This document shows positions 6,404-14,206 of a DNA stretch of 25,067 bases, one piece after another; the first letter of the stretch is position 1; each line of letters begins with the position of its first letter. Source of the stretch: Acidobacteriaceae bacterium (GTDB lineage: Bacteria; Acidobacteriota; Terriglobia; Terriglobales; Acidobacteriaceae); NCBI GenBank assembly GCA_031296355.1, contig JARLFX010000120.1, forward strand, positions 1 through 25,067, given 5' to 3'. A program made the position numbers and the translations under genes. The notes below the pieces were generated by a model, which searched no databases, had not been told where the DNA came from, and worked only from the letters and a program-made list of their open reading frames with translations.

Positions 6404-7876
6404 TTATCGGCGTGCTGTGGCGCGGCGGCGCAGGGCGAAGCGCGAAAATAAAAGAGCAATCAGGATGGCAGCAAGGAAGAGGGCGGTATCGCGCTGCGCA
6501 TTGTTGCGCGCGAGCTTGCCCTGCTGCCATACGGCGTAGGTGCGCTGGAAGTCATCCGCGAGGCCGGGGACGGTGATGGCGGCGAGGTCGGTGGTGGGCA
6601 GCGAGCCGAAGATGCGCTCGGGCGAGGGCGGCTGGGTGCCGTCGCGGTCGTCGGGGATCTGCGCGAGAAGGGCGTTCATCTCGGCGTCGCGCGGGTCGGT
6701 GAACAGGGACATGTCGCGGGTGATGGGGAAGAGCGTGGTGGTGCCGGTCATCTTGCGCTCGATGGCGGCGATGGTGTCCTGGCAGACGCCGAGGGCGTAG
6801 TAGCCGCCGAAGGGAAGGTCGGGGTGGTCGAGGTGCTCGTGCGCGTAGAGCAGCACGGCGAGGCCGGTGAGGCGCGCAACTTCGACGGCGTCGGGGCCGC
6901 GATACTCATGCGCGTGGCGGCCCATGACCCAGGGCTGGTTGAGCTGGTCGTTGGTGCGGAACTCGGCGTTGCCGTCGATACCGAAGTAGTAGGTGACGTC
7001 GGCGTTGCGCGTGGGGTCGTGCGGGTTGGTGATGCTGAACTCGTACTCGGCGTGGGCAACGGGTTCCAGCAGGTCGTGACGGCGTTGCCAGAAGTGCGCT
7101 GCGGGGACGAAGACCTGAGTGTTGATCATGAAGGGCATCATCACGTCGCGGCCATTGGAGTGGAAGTGGCCGAAGTTGGCGAAGTAACGCGCGTCGGCGA
7201 TGGTGACATTGTCGCCGGCAGCGATGAGGTTGGCGATGAGCTGGTCGACCGTGGTGGCGGAGCGATGCGCGATGACAGCGGTAAAGGGCTGCGCGCCGTC
7301 GAGGGTGTTGATGGAGAGACGGTTGAGGACTTCGGCGAGGCGGGCGCTTTCAGAGTGCAGCGGCGCGAGGCGCGGATCGGGGCCGTCGCCGCGGGTGACG
7401 CCGTAGGCGAGGTTCGTGGTGAGACTTTGCGTATCCAGCGCGGGACGGTTGGAGGGTTTGTCGAGGTCTTCGGTGGCGGATTTATCGAGCGCGTAGGGGC
7501 CGAGGTCAATGTAGGCGGCGAGTTGCTGCGGGGTGGGGTGGTCATTGCGTGCGACGAGATGCGAGCCGACGGCGACGGTGCCGTTGATGGTGTGTATGGT
7601 CCAGCCGGGGAAGGCATCCAGCCCTTGCCAGTCGCGGCCGAGGATGAGCTTGCGCATGGTATCAAGCAGCGCGGGGGTGAGGAGCGCTCCGGCGCGCGAG
7701 GCGTGGGAGAGCTCGGCGAGCATGGCGTCAGTAAAGCCGGGCTGGGCGGAGAGCTCGCGCATCATCTGCGAGAGGGGGATGGTGTTGGGAGGGAGCGTGG
7801 GCGCGGCGGCTGGGCGCGCGGCGACGCATCCGAGGATGGAGATTAGGACGGAGAAGAGAATGAGATGACGGCGCAC
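6404..7876 (-). CDS. Unidentified 490-residue envelope protein
   Basis: I do not recognise this family. The protein begins with a signal sequence (MRRHLILFSVLISILGC; ILGC at 14-17 could be a lipobox, otherwise a cleaved signal or anchor). It ends with one transmembrane helix (about residues 462-480, FLAAILIALLFSRFALRRR) followed by a basic tail, so the bulk should lie outside the cytoplasm. The middle is rich in His and acidic residues: HFHSNGRD, GRHAHEYRGPDAVEVARL and YAHEHLDHPDLPFGGYYA, the last with a CQDT soon after. These could bind metal, but I cannot tie them to a known catalytic site. The start is GTG at 7876 with no clear ribosome binding site. A thioredoxin-like gene follows 69 bases downstream. 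Confidence 0.75.
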   Translation of the reverse strand: MRRHLILFSVLISILGCVAARPAAAPTLPPNTIPLSQMMRELSAQPGFTDAMLAELSHASRAGALLTPALLDTMRKLILGRDWQGLDAFPGWTIHTINGTVAVGSHLVARNDHPTPQQLAAYIDLGPYALDKSATEDLDKPSNRPALDTQSLTTNLAYGVTRGDGPDPRLAPLHSESARLAEVLNRLSINTLDGAQPFTAVIAHRSATTVDQLIANLIAAGDNVTIADARYFANFGHFHSNGRDVMMPFMINTQVFVPAAHFWQRRHDLLEPVAHAEYEFSITNPHDPTRNADVTYYFGIDGNAEFRTNDQLNQPWVMGRHAHEYRGPDAVEVARLTGLAVLLYAHEHLDHPDLPFGGYYALGVCQDTIAAIERKMTGTTTLFPITRDMSLFTDPRDAEMNALLAQIPDDRDGTQPPSPERIFGSLPTTDLAAITVPGLADDFQRTYAVWQQGKLARNNAQRDTALFLAAILIALLFSRFALRRRATARR

Positions 7877-7982
7877 ACTTGAAGGCTACAGGAAATGTGG
7901 GATTTAGGGCCGCATCTGCAATGCAAGGCTGGGATGAGTAAGAAGCGGAGGGCAGGCCACGAAGAGGATGGGCATGACGGGC

Positions 7983-8047
7983 GAGAAGCAGGTCCTTCGA
8001 CTGCGCCACTCGCGGTGAGGCTGCGAGTGGCTTCGCTCAGGATGACA
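7983..8047 (+). repeat. AATGACA-type repeat, copy 2 (expanded hairpin)
   Basis: GAGAAGCAGGTCCTTCG ... CTTCGCTCAGGATGACA is the same repeat with an inserted hairpin. GCCACTCGC (8005-8013) pairs perfectly with GCGAGTGGC (8023-8031) over a 9-base loop. Plus orientation. Confidence 0.75.
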
Positions 8048-8110
8048 AGTTTTATATTTGTCGCGCGTGTGAGGGAGATGGGCGGGGGCGTTCGCGCTTT
8101 GCGCGAATAT

Positions 8111-8150
8111 CCCACACATTGCATGAAGCCGCGATGTATGGGGCACCCGC
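8111..8150 (+). repeat. Hairpin-GCACCCGC repeat, copy 3 (divergent stem)
   Basis: CCCACACATTGC (8111-8122) and GCGATGTATGGG (8131-8142) form a 12-position stem with ten Watson-Crick pairs, one wobble and one mismatch around ATGAAGCC. GCACCCGC follows at once (8143-8150). The stem sequence differs from the other two copies, but the fold, the GAAGC in the loop (shared with copy 1) and the tail are kept. Confidence 0.65.
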
Positions 8151-8194
8151 TTTGGTACTAGTCCTGTGAGGGCGGTTGCGGTGTGGGCATCGTT

Positions 8195-8228
8195 CCCAGG
8201 TCTCAGAGGCGAGACCTGGGGCACCCGC
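8195..8228 (+). repeat. Hairpin-GCACCCGC repeat, copy 2
   Basis: CCCAGGTCTC (8195-8204), loop AGAGGC and GAGACCTGGG (8211-8220) form a perfect 10-bp stem, then GCACCCGC. Against the copy at 5682 there is one change in each arm (G to A, C to T), which keeps the pair. It ends 20 bases before the gatB stop. Confidence 0.8.
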
Positions 8229-8248
8229 ATTTGTGCAACGGACGCAAC

Positions 8249-9745
8249 CTATGCGCTCAGTTTCTTGACGACGAGTTCGTTGAGGAGGGTGGGGTTGGCC
8301 TGGCCTTTGGAGAGGCGCATGACCTGGCCGACGAAGAAGGCGGAGACCGTGGTCTTGCCGGCCTTGTACTGGGCGACTTGCTTCGGATTCGCGGCGATGA
8401 TCTCGTCGATCATCTTCTCCAGTGCGCCGGCGTCGGAGATCTGCTGCGGCTTCTCGCGGTCATAGACGGCGGGGAAGTCTTCATTCTTCTCGAAGCAGAT
8501 GTCGAAGAGCTGCTTGAGCATCTTGCTGGAGAGTTTTTCTTCGTCGAGTAGGTCGGAGGCCAGGGCGACGCCGGTGAGCGAGACGGGCGAGTGGGCTATA
8601 TCGAGATTGAGGGCTTTGAGGCGGCCCATGAGTTCGCCGGTGATGAGGTCGGCCACGCGCTTGGGATTTTTTGCTGCCTTGGCGGCAACTTCAAACTGAT
8701 CCGCGTAGGTGATGGAGGACGTCAGCACCTGAGCATTGGCAGTCGTGATGCCGTATTCGGCGACAAGGCGCTCGCGCTTGGCTTCGGGCAGCTCGGGGAG
8801 GGCCTTCAGAATCTCGGCCTGCCATGCGGGGCTGACGATGAGCGCGGGAAGGTCGGGCTCGGGGAAGTAGCGGTAGTCGTGGGCCTGCTCCTTGGAGCGC
8901 ATGGAGAAGGTGCGGCCTTCGGCCTGCGACCAGAGGCGCGACTCCTGCACGACGCGCTGGCCGGATTCGATGACCTCGATCTGGCGCTCGATCTCGTACT
9001 CGAGCGCGGCGCGAATGTAGCGGAAGCTGTTGACGTTCTTTACTTCGGCCTTGGTGCCGAAGGCTTTTTCGCCGTGCTTCTCCCAATCGGACTTGAGCAT
9101 GACGCTGACGTTGGCGTCGCAGCGGAGGGAGCCTTCTTCCATGTTGCAGTCGGAGACGCCAGTGTAGAGGAGGATCTCCTTGAGCTTGGTAAGGTACTCG
9201 AAGGCTTCGTCGGGGGTGCGGATGTCGGGCTCGGAGACGATCTCGCAGAGCGGGGTGCCGCAGCGGTTGAGGTCGATGGAGGTGCGGGTGGCGGAGTCGG
9301 CCTGGCCGTCGTGGACGCTCTTGCCGGCGTCTTCTTCCATGTGCAGGCGGGTGATGCCGATGCGCTTGGTGTTGCCAGCGGCGTCGGGAATGTCGAGCCA
9401 GCCGTGCTCGGCCAGGGGCTTATCGAACTGCGAGATCTGGTAGCCCTTGGGCAGGTCGGGGTAGAAGTAATTCTTGCGCGAGAAGATGCTGGTCTCGTTG
9501 ATGCGGCAGTTGATGGCCCGGGAGGCGAGCACGGCGAATTCGACCGCCTGCTTGTTGAGCACGGGCAGCGCGCCGGGCAGGCCGAGGCAGCTGGGGCAGA
9601 CGTTGGTGTTCGGCGCCATGCCGTATTTGTTGGCGCAGCCGCAGAAGGCCTTGGTCGCGGTGAGGAGCTGAACGTGGACCTCAAGGCCGATGACGGGCTG
9701 GTACTTGGCGAGAATCTCGGGCGACAGCAGGGTGGATGTGGACAT
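8249..9745 (-). CDS. gatB: Asp-tRNA(Asn)/Glu-tRNA(Gln) amidotransferase subunit B
   Basis: The 498-residue protein (usual length) is the kinase/tRNA-binding subunit of GatCAB, which converts Glu-tRNA(Gln) and Asp-tRNA(Asn) to the amide forms. Diagnostic stretches are VIGLEVHVQL near the N-terminus, the zinc-type Cys set CGC...CPSCLGLPG (about 35-60), FYPDLPKGYQISQFDKPL, RCGTPLCEIVSEPDIR and SLRCDANVSV. The helical C-terminal YqeY-like tail (about 350-498) includes GQVMRLSKGQANP. gatA and gatC are not adjacent. The start is ATG 9745 with no Shine-Dalgarno sequence, but a -10-like TAAAAT lies 9 bases upstream, so it may be translated from a leaderless or nearly leaderless mRNA. Confidence 0.97.
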   Translation of the reverse strand: MSTSTLLSPEILAKYQPVIGLEVHVQLLTATKAFCGCANKYGMAPNTNVCPSCLGLPGALPVLNKQAVEFAVLASRAINCRINETSIFSRKNYFYPDLPKGYQISQFDKPLAEHGWLDIPDAAGNTKRIGITRLHMEEDAGKSVHDGQADSATRTSIDLNRCGTPLCEIVSEPDIRTPDEAFEYLTKLKEILLYTGVSDCNMEEGSLRCDANVSVMLKSDWEKHGEKAFGTKAEVKNVNSFRYIRAALEYEIERQIEVIESGQRVVQESRLWSQAEGRTFSMRSKEQAHDYRYFPEPDLPALIVSPAWQAEILKALPELPEAKRERLVAEYGITTANAQVLTSSITYADQFEVAAKAAKNPKRVADLITGELMGRLKALNLDIAHSPVSLTGVALASDLLDEEKLSSKMLKQLFDICFEKNEDFPAVYDREKPQQISDAGALEKMIDEIIAANPKQVAQYKAGKTTVSAFFVGQVMRLSKGQANPTLLNELVVKKLSA

Positions 9746-9754
9746 TTCAATGCA

Positions 9755-9760
9755 ATTTTA
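9755..9760 (-). promoter_or_regulatory. Possible gatB -10 box
   Basis: TAAAAT on the minus strand, 9 bases before the gatB ATG. I see no convincing -35 box. The placement implies a leader of at most a few bases. Confidence 0.4.
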
Positions 9761-9803
9761 GCAGCGGTGGACGCGTAGATGGTTGGGTTTCGCTCCAAGC
9801 GGA

Positions 9804-10451
9804 CTACATCTGAGGGTGAAGTTTGATATAGGCCTTCAATTCCCGCAAGTTTAGATGCTGAAGAATGGCCCCGTTATCTGCCTGAACCCAGTAGGCTTCC
9901 ATGTGGCCCAGATCCCTGCCACAGTCACTTGCAGGATAGACAGAGAGCACAAGCAGTAGCTTGTCGCCAGAGTTACTCCATTTGTAGGCCTGGATATTGT
10001 CGCCCCGGGCAATGCAGTTATGACGGGTCTTAAAGTTACGCATGGCGTATTTTGCCACGGGCTCTTCCTTGAGCTGATTGCCGCTGATTCTGAATGCGCG
10101 GACGTGAAAATCACCGACGGCGCCGCCATCACTCCAGGTAATGGCGAAGGAACTGCCCTCTTTGGACCAGACTACGGAGACGCTGGCGGACCAGTCTTTC
10201 AATGGAGTGGAAAGTAAGACTGCCGAGCCTTTCGTCAGTTGAAACTTAGCTTCGGTTTCGTCTTTATTTGTGATGACTGTGTACCGGTATTCGCCATGGG
10301 TGAAGACTTTGGATTCCGCAGTGGGAACCCAGAGACAGGTATCGTGCGCACAACCGGAAAAACTGCTGAATGCACCTGGTGCGTCCAGTTGAGCGCCGGC
10401 ATTTCTGAGCGTTCCAAAAAGTAGAACTGCGGCGATGAAAAGCCCTCTCAT
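9804..10451 (-). CDS. Secreted protein of unknown function
   Basis: The 215-residue protein has a signal peptide (MRGLFIAAVLLFGTLRNAGAQ) and a soluble remainder with four Cys residues (C34, C39, C144 and C175 by my count), compatible with disulfides outside the cytoplasm. The body reads like a beta-rich domain: alternating hydrophobics, YRYTVITNKDETEAKFQLTK, SFAITWSDGGAVGDF and DKLLLVLSVYPASDCGRD. I do not recognise the family. It is divergent from mfd with a 58-base spacer, so the two may share a control region. Base use is less GC-rich than in neighbouring genes, with long AT-containing codons throughout. Confidence 0.75.
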   Translation of the reverse strand: MRGLFIAAVLLFGTLRNAGAQLDAPGAFSSFSGCAHDTCLWVPTAESKVFTHGEYRYTVITNKDETEAKFQLTKGSAVLLSTPLKDWSASVSVVWSKEGSSFAITWSDGGAVGDFHVRAFRISGNQLKEEPVAKYAMRNFKTRHNCIARGDNIQAYKWSNSGDKLLLVLSVYPASDCGRDLGHMEAYWVQADNGAILQHLNLRELKAYIKLHPQM

Positions 10452-10494
10452 GTTGAGCGAAAGCGTAGCACATAGCGCGAGATTTCCGCACTGC

Positions 10495-10500
10495 TAGACT
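10495..10500 (+). promoter_or_regulatory. Possible mfd -10 box
   Basis: TAGACT lies 9 bases before the mfd ATG, with no Shine-Dalgarno sequence between. The same hexamer precedes the NodB-type deacetylase gene and the gene at the right edge. No clear -35 box. Confidence 0.4.
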
Positions 10501-10509
10501 TGAAACAGT

Positions 10510-13500
10510 ATGGTTTTGCCGTTTGTCCGCGAACTGCTTGCGGAGCTGGAACAATCTGACGCGTTTGCGCGTGTACGGCTGCATCTGGGGGCTGGTACGG
10601 GGCGCAGACGTGTGTCTGGATTGACGGCGACGGCGCGGGCGCTCTACCTGCCGTACTTTGGGCGGGCGGGGCAGGCTCCGGCGCTGGTGCTGGTGGCGGA
10701 TAACAAGGCAGCCGAGACGCTGCATGCCGCGGTACAGGCGGCCTGTGAGCTGACGGGCGCGTTGCCGGCGGAGAGCGTGCTGCGGTTTCCGGCGCATGAT
10801 GTGCTGCCCTTCGAAAATCTATCGCCGCATCCGGAGATTCAGGAGATGCGCGCGGCTACGCTGTGGAAGATTGCCACGGGCGCGGCACAGATGGTGATTG
10901 CGCCGGTAGAGGCTGCGTGTATGCGGCTGTTTGCGGCGGATTACTATGCAGGGCTGGCGCTGCGGCTGCGGCGCGGCGAGGAGTACATGCCGGAGATGCT
11001 GATGGAGCATCTGCTGAGCGTGGGCTACACGCGGGTGGACGTGGTGGAGATGCCGGGGCAGGTGACGGTGCGCGGCGGCATTATGGACGTGTATTCGCCG
11101 GAGATGGACCGTCCGGTGCGTATTGATTTCTTTGGCGATGAGATTGAGAGCATCCGCAAGTATGAGCCAGAGTCGCAGCGGTCTTCGACGCCGCTGGATG
11201 AGGCGCTGCTGCTGCCGCTCACCGAGACTCCGGTGACGGAGAAGTTGCTGGCGGCGGTGCATGCGCGGCTGACGAAGCAGGGAATCGCCGCGAGCGAAGA
11301 GGGCGAAGATCCACAAGCTGCAGAGGGTTTTGATGAGTTGCCGGATGAGGTGAGCGTGTTTCCGGGGTGGGAGTTTTTTGCGCCGGTGGCGGGGGCGCGG
11401 GCGACGCTGTTTGAGTTGATGACGGCGCAGGGGAAGAAGCCGCGGGTGTTTGTGGAAGAGCCCGCGATGGTGAAGAACCAGGGCGAGCGCTGGTGGAACA
11501 AGGTCGAGCAGAGGCATGAGCGCGCGGGGATTGGGTCGCTGATTCGGCCGGGCGATATCTACGTGACGCCGTGGGATGTGGAAGAGGCGGTGCGGCAGCT
11601 GCCAGGGTGCGATCTGGACCAGCTGGGCACAGTGGATGTGTTCGACGCAGACACGAATTCGCTGAGCGAGGTGGAGTTTGCCACGCGGCCGACGCCACGG
11701 TTCCACGGATCGATTCCGGCGCTGGTGGAGCAACTGAAGACGTTGATGGCGCAGAATGCGCGCATTCTGCTGACGGCTCCGCACCAGGGCGAGGTGGAGC
11801 GGCTGGCGAGCCTGCTGCAGGAGTACAAGGTGCCGTACCGGCTGGGCAGCCGCACGGCGCACGCGGGTTCGGAGACGATCTACGACGAGTCAAGCTATCT
11901 GGCCGGGGACGTGGGCACGCCGGTGATCGTGAAGACGCCGATGGCGAACGGCGTGCAGGTGCTGGACATTGAGAAGGCCACGGCGCGGCAGCTGGTGATC
12001 TTTGGCGCGCAGGATTTGACGGATGATGTGGATGTGGCGGCGCGTCCGGTGGCGCGGCGGTCGAAGACGTCGGCGTTTCTTTCGGACTTCCGCGACCTGG
12101 CTGTGGGCGATTACGTGGTGCATGTGGAGCACGGCATTGCGCAGTACATGGGGCTGCGCGAGATCGCGCAGGACGGCGCGGATATTGAGTTCATGATTTT
12201 GGAGTTCGCGGAGCAGGCGCGGCTGTATGTGCCGCTGACGCGGCTGGATCTGATCCAGAAGTATCGCTCGACCGATGCTGGGCCGGCACCGGAGCTGAAC
12301 AAGCTGGGCAACGCGCAGTGGGCCAAGACTAAGGCGCGCGTGAAGAAGGCCATGGCCGATATGGCCGATGAGCTGCTGAAGCTCTACGCGCAGCGCAAGG
12401 CGGCGGAGGGCACGGCTTTCTCGCCGGACGGCGCGATGCAGCGCGAGTTTGAGGAGGCGTTCGACTTTACCGAGACGGACGACCAGCTGGCGGCGATTGC
12501 GGACATCAAGCGCGACATGGAATCGACGCAGCCGATGGATCGGCTGCTGTGCGGCGACGTGGGCTATGGCAAGACCGAGGTCGCGATGCGGGCGGCGTTC
12601 AAGGCGGTGCAGGATTCCCGGCAGGTGGCGGTGTTGACGCCGACGACGGTGCTTGCCTTCCAGCACTACGAAACCTTCAAGAAGCGGTTCGCGAACTTCC
12701 CGGTGAACATCGAGATGATCTCGCGCTTCCGCACGGCGAAGGAGCAGAAGATCATCCTGGAGAAGGTGGAGCAGGGCAAGGTGGACATCCTGATCGGGAC
12801 GCACCGCGTGCTGAGCAAGGACCTGAAGTTCCAGGATCTGGGGCTGCTGATCGTGGACGAGGAGCAGCGCTTTGGCGTGCGGCACAAGGAGCGGCTGAAG
12901 CAGATGCGGGCGGCGATCGATGTGCTGTCGATGTCGGCCACGCCGATTCCGCGGACACTGCATATGTCGCTGATCGGGCTGCGGGACATGAGCGTGATTG
13001 AGACGCCGCCGAAGGACCGCATGGCGATCCAGACGGTGGTGGCGAAGTTCGACGAGAAGCTGGTGCGCACGGCGATTGAAGTGGAGATGGAGCGCGGCGG
13101 GCAGGCGTACTTCGTTCACAACCGCGTGGAGACGATCTACGATATGGCCGCGATGATTCGCGAGCAGGTGCCGAGCGCGAGGGTGGTTGTAGGGCATGGG
13201 CAGATGGGCGAGACGGAGCTGGAGCGGGTGATGCTCGCGTTCATGAACCATGAGTACGACGTGCTGGTGGCGACGACGATCATTGAGAACGGGCTGGATA
13301 TTCCGCTGGCGAACACGATGCTGATTAACCGTGCGGACCGGCATGGACTGAGCGAGCTTTACCAGTTGCGCGGGCGCGTGGGACGGTCGAATCGCAGGGC
13401 GTATGCGTACCTGCTGATTCCGCCGGAGAAGGAACTGAGCGAGATTTCGCGGCGGCGGCTGGCGGCGCTGAAGGAGTTCAGCGACCTGGGTGCGGGATTC

Positions 13501-14160
13501 AAGATCGCGGCGCTGGACCTGGAGCTGCGCGGCGCGGGCAACATGCTGGGTGGGCAGCAGAGCGGGCATATTGAAGCGATTGGATTTGAGATGTACACCA
13601 CTATGCTGGAAGAGGCGGTGCGCAAGATGAAGGGCGAAGCCACGCAGGAGCGGGCGGCGACGCAACTGAACCTCGGCATCAGCCTGCGCATCGACGCGGA
13701 CTATATCGCGGAGGAGAACCAGCGGCTGCGGATGTACAAGCGCATTGCGGGCGCGGAGAACAGCGGCGTGCTGGCGGATGTGCGCGCGGAGCTGGTGGAT
13801 CGGTATGGCGAACTGCCGGATGCGGTGGTGAACCTGCTGGCGGCGAGCGAGCTGCGGCTGGAGTGCGAGCGCGCGGGCATTGCGCAACTGGATCGCAAAC
13901 GCACGCAGATTCCGATGGATCCGAAGCGGCGGAACCAGGCTCCGCAGATGCGCGAGATGCTGCACCTGCGGTTTGCGCAGGATTCGAAGGCCGATCCGGC
14001 GCAACTGATGAAGATGGTGGCGAAGCAGGCGAAGAACGGGGCGCAGTTCACCCCGCAGGGCGTGATGAAGTGGCCGATCAGCGCAGTGAAGCCGGAAGAG
14101 ATTATTGCCGAGGCGAAGGCGCTGCTGGAGAGTATTGAGACGCCGGGCGCGGCTGCATAG
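10510..14160 (+). CDS. mfd: Transcription-repair coupling factor
   Basis: The 1216-residue protein is an ATP-driven translocase that removes RNA polymerase stalled at DNA damage and recruits UvrA. Domains in order: UvrB-homology region (about 1-360), RNA-polymerase-interaction CarD-like domain (about 515-590, VGDYVVHVEHGIAQYMGL), RecG-like helicase with Walker A GDVGYGKTE (682-690), DEEQ (783-786), SMSATPIPRTL and ENGLDIPLANT with QLRGRVGRS, then the C-terminal TRCF domain (about 1030-1190). The length is close to that of E. coli Mfd (about 1150). The start is ATG 10510 with no ribosome binding site; TAGACT 9 bases upstream suggests a nearly leaderless mRNA. The next gene follows after 46 bases but carries its own ribosome binding site. 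Confidence 0.97.
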   Translation: MVLPFVRELLAELEQSDAFARVRLHLGAGTGRRRVSGLTATARALYLPYFGRAGQAPALVLVADNKAAETLHAAVQAACELTGALPAESVLRFPAHDVLPFENLSPHPEIQEMRAATLWKIATGAAQMVIAPVEAACMRLFAADYYAGLALRLRRGEEYMPEMLMEHLLSVGYTRVDVVEMPGQVTVRGGIMDVYSPEMDRPVRIDFFGDEIESIRKYEPESQRSSTPLDEALLLPLTETPVTEKLLAAVHARLTKQGIAASEEGEDPQAAEGFDELPDEVSVFPGWEFFAPVAGARATLFELMTAQGKKPRVFVEEPAMVKNQGERWWNKVEQRHERAGIGSLIRPGDIYVTPWDVEEAVRQLPGCDLDQLGTVDVFDADTNSLSEVEFATRPTPRFHGSIPALVEQLKTLMAQNARILLTAPHQGEVERLASLLQEYKVPYRLGSRTAHAGSETIYDESSYLAGDVGTPVIVKTPMANGVQVLDIEKATARQLVIFGAQDLTDDVDVAARPVARRSKTSAFLSDFRDLAVGDYVVHVEHGIAQYMGLREIAQDGADIEFMILEFAEQARLYVPLTRLDLIQKYRSTDAGPAPELNKLGNAQWAKTKARVKKAMADMADELLKLYAQRKAAEGTAFSPDGAMQREFEEAFDFTETDDQLAAIADIKRDMESTQPMDRLLCGDVGYGKTEVAMRAAFKAVQDSRQVAVLTPTTVLAFQHYETFKKRFANFPVNIEMISRFRTAKEQKIILEKVEQGKVDILIGTHRVLSKDLKFQDLGLLIVDEEQRFGVRHKERLKQMRAAIDVLSMSATPIPRTLHMSLIGLRDMSVIETPPKDRMAIQTVVAKFDEKLVRTAIEVEMERGGQAYFVHNRVETIYDMAAMIREQVPSARVVVGHGQMGETELERVMLAFMNHEYDVLVATTIIENGLDIPLANTMLINRADRHGLSELYQLRGRVGRSNRRAYAYLLIPPEKELSEISRRRLAALKEFSDLGAGFKIAALDLELRGAGNMLGGQQSGHIEAIGFEMYTTMLEEAVRKMKGEATQERAATQLNLGISLRIDADYIAEENQRLRMYKRIAGAENSGVLADVRAELVDRYGELPDAVVNLLAASELRLECERAGIAQLDRKRTQIPMDPKRRNQAPQMREMLHLRFAQDSKADPAQLMKMVAKQAKNGAQFTPQGVMKWPISAVKPEEIIAEAKALLESIETPGAAA

Positions 14161-14206
14161 CCGCCGGCTTTAGAATCATTGAGTCCGTTACAGCAGGAGT
14201 CTTACC

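Larger units (their letters stand above)
7877..8248. other. 372-base repeat-rich spacer without a gene
   Basis: This gap between two minus-strand genes holds one AATGACA repeat and two copies of the hairpin-GCACCCGC family. Its open frames in both directions are translations of the repeats (for example CHPERS), not genes. Confidence 0.7.

Noticed and set aside
7895..8230. Small open frames on both strands in the spacer between the 490-residue gene and gatB
   Set aside because: Their translations are those of the repeats (for example RVPQVSPLRPGND and CHPERS), which recur wherever the repeats occur.
8591..9778. A 395-residue plus-strand frame across gatB, and similar long frames across the 490-residue gene (6824-7846) and the lipoprotein gene (468-1640 and 1060-2055, minus strand)
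   Set aside because: All are antisense to recognised or better-supported genes and have low-complexity translations without domains.
11890..14004. A 704-residue open frame on the minus strand opposite mfd
   Set aside because: It is antisense to a gene with complete helicase motifs; its Arg/His/Leu/Gln-rich translation is typical of a shadow frame in GC-rich DNA.
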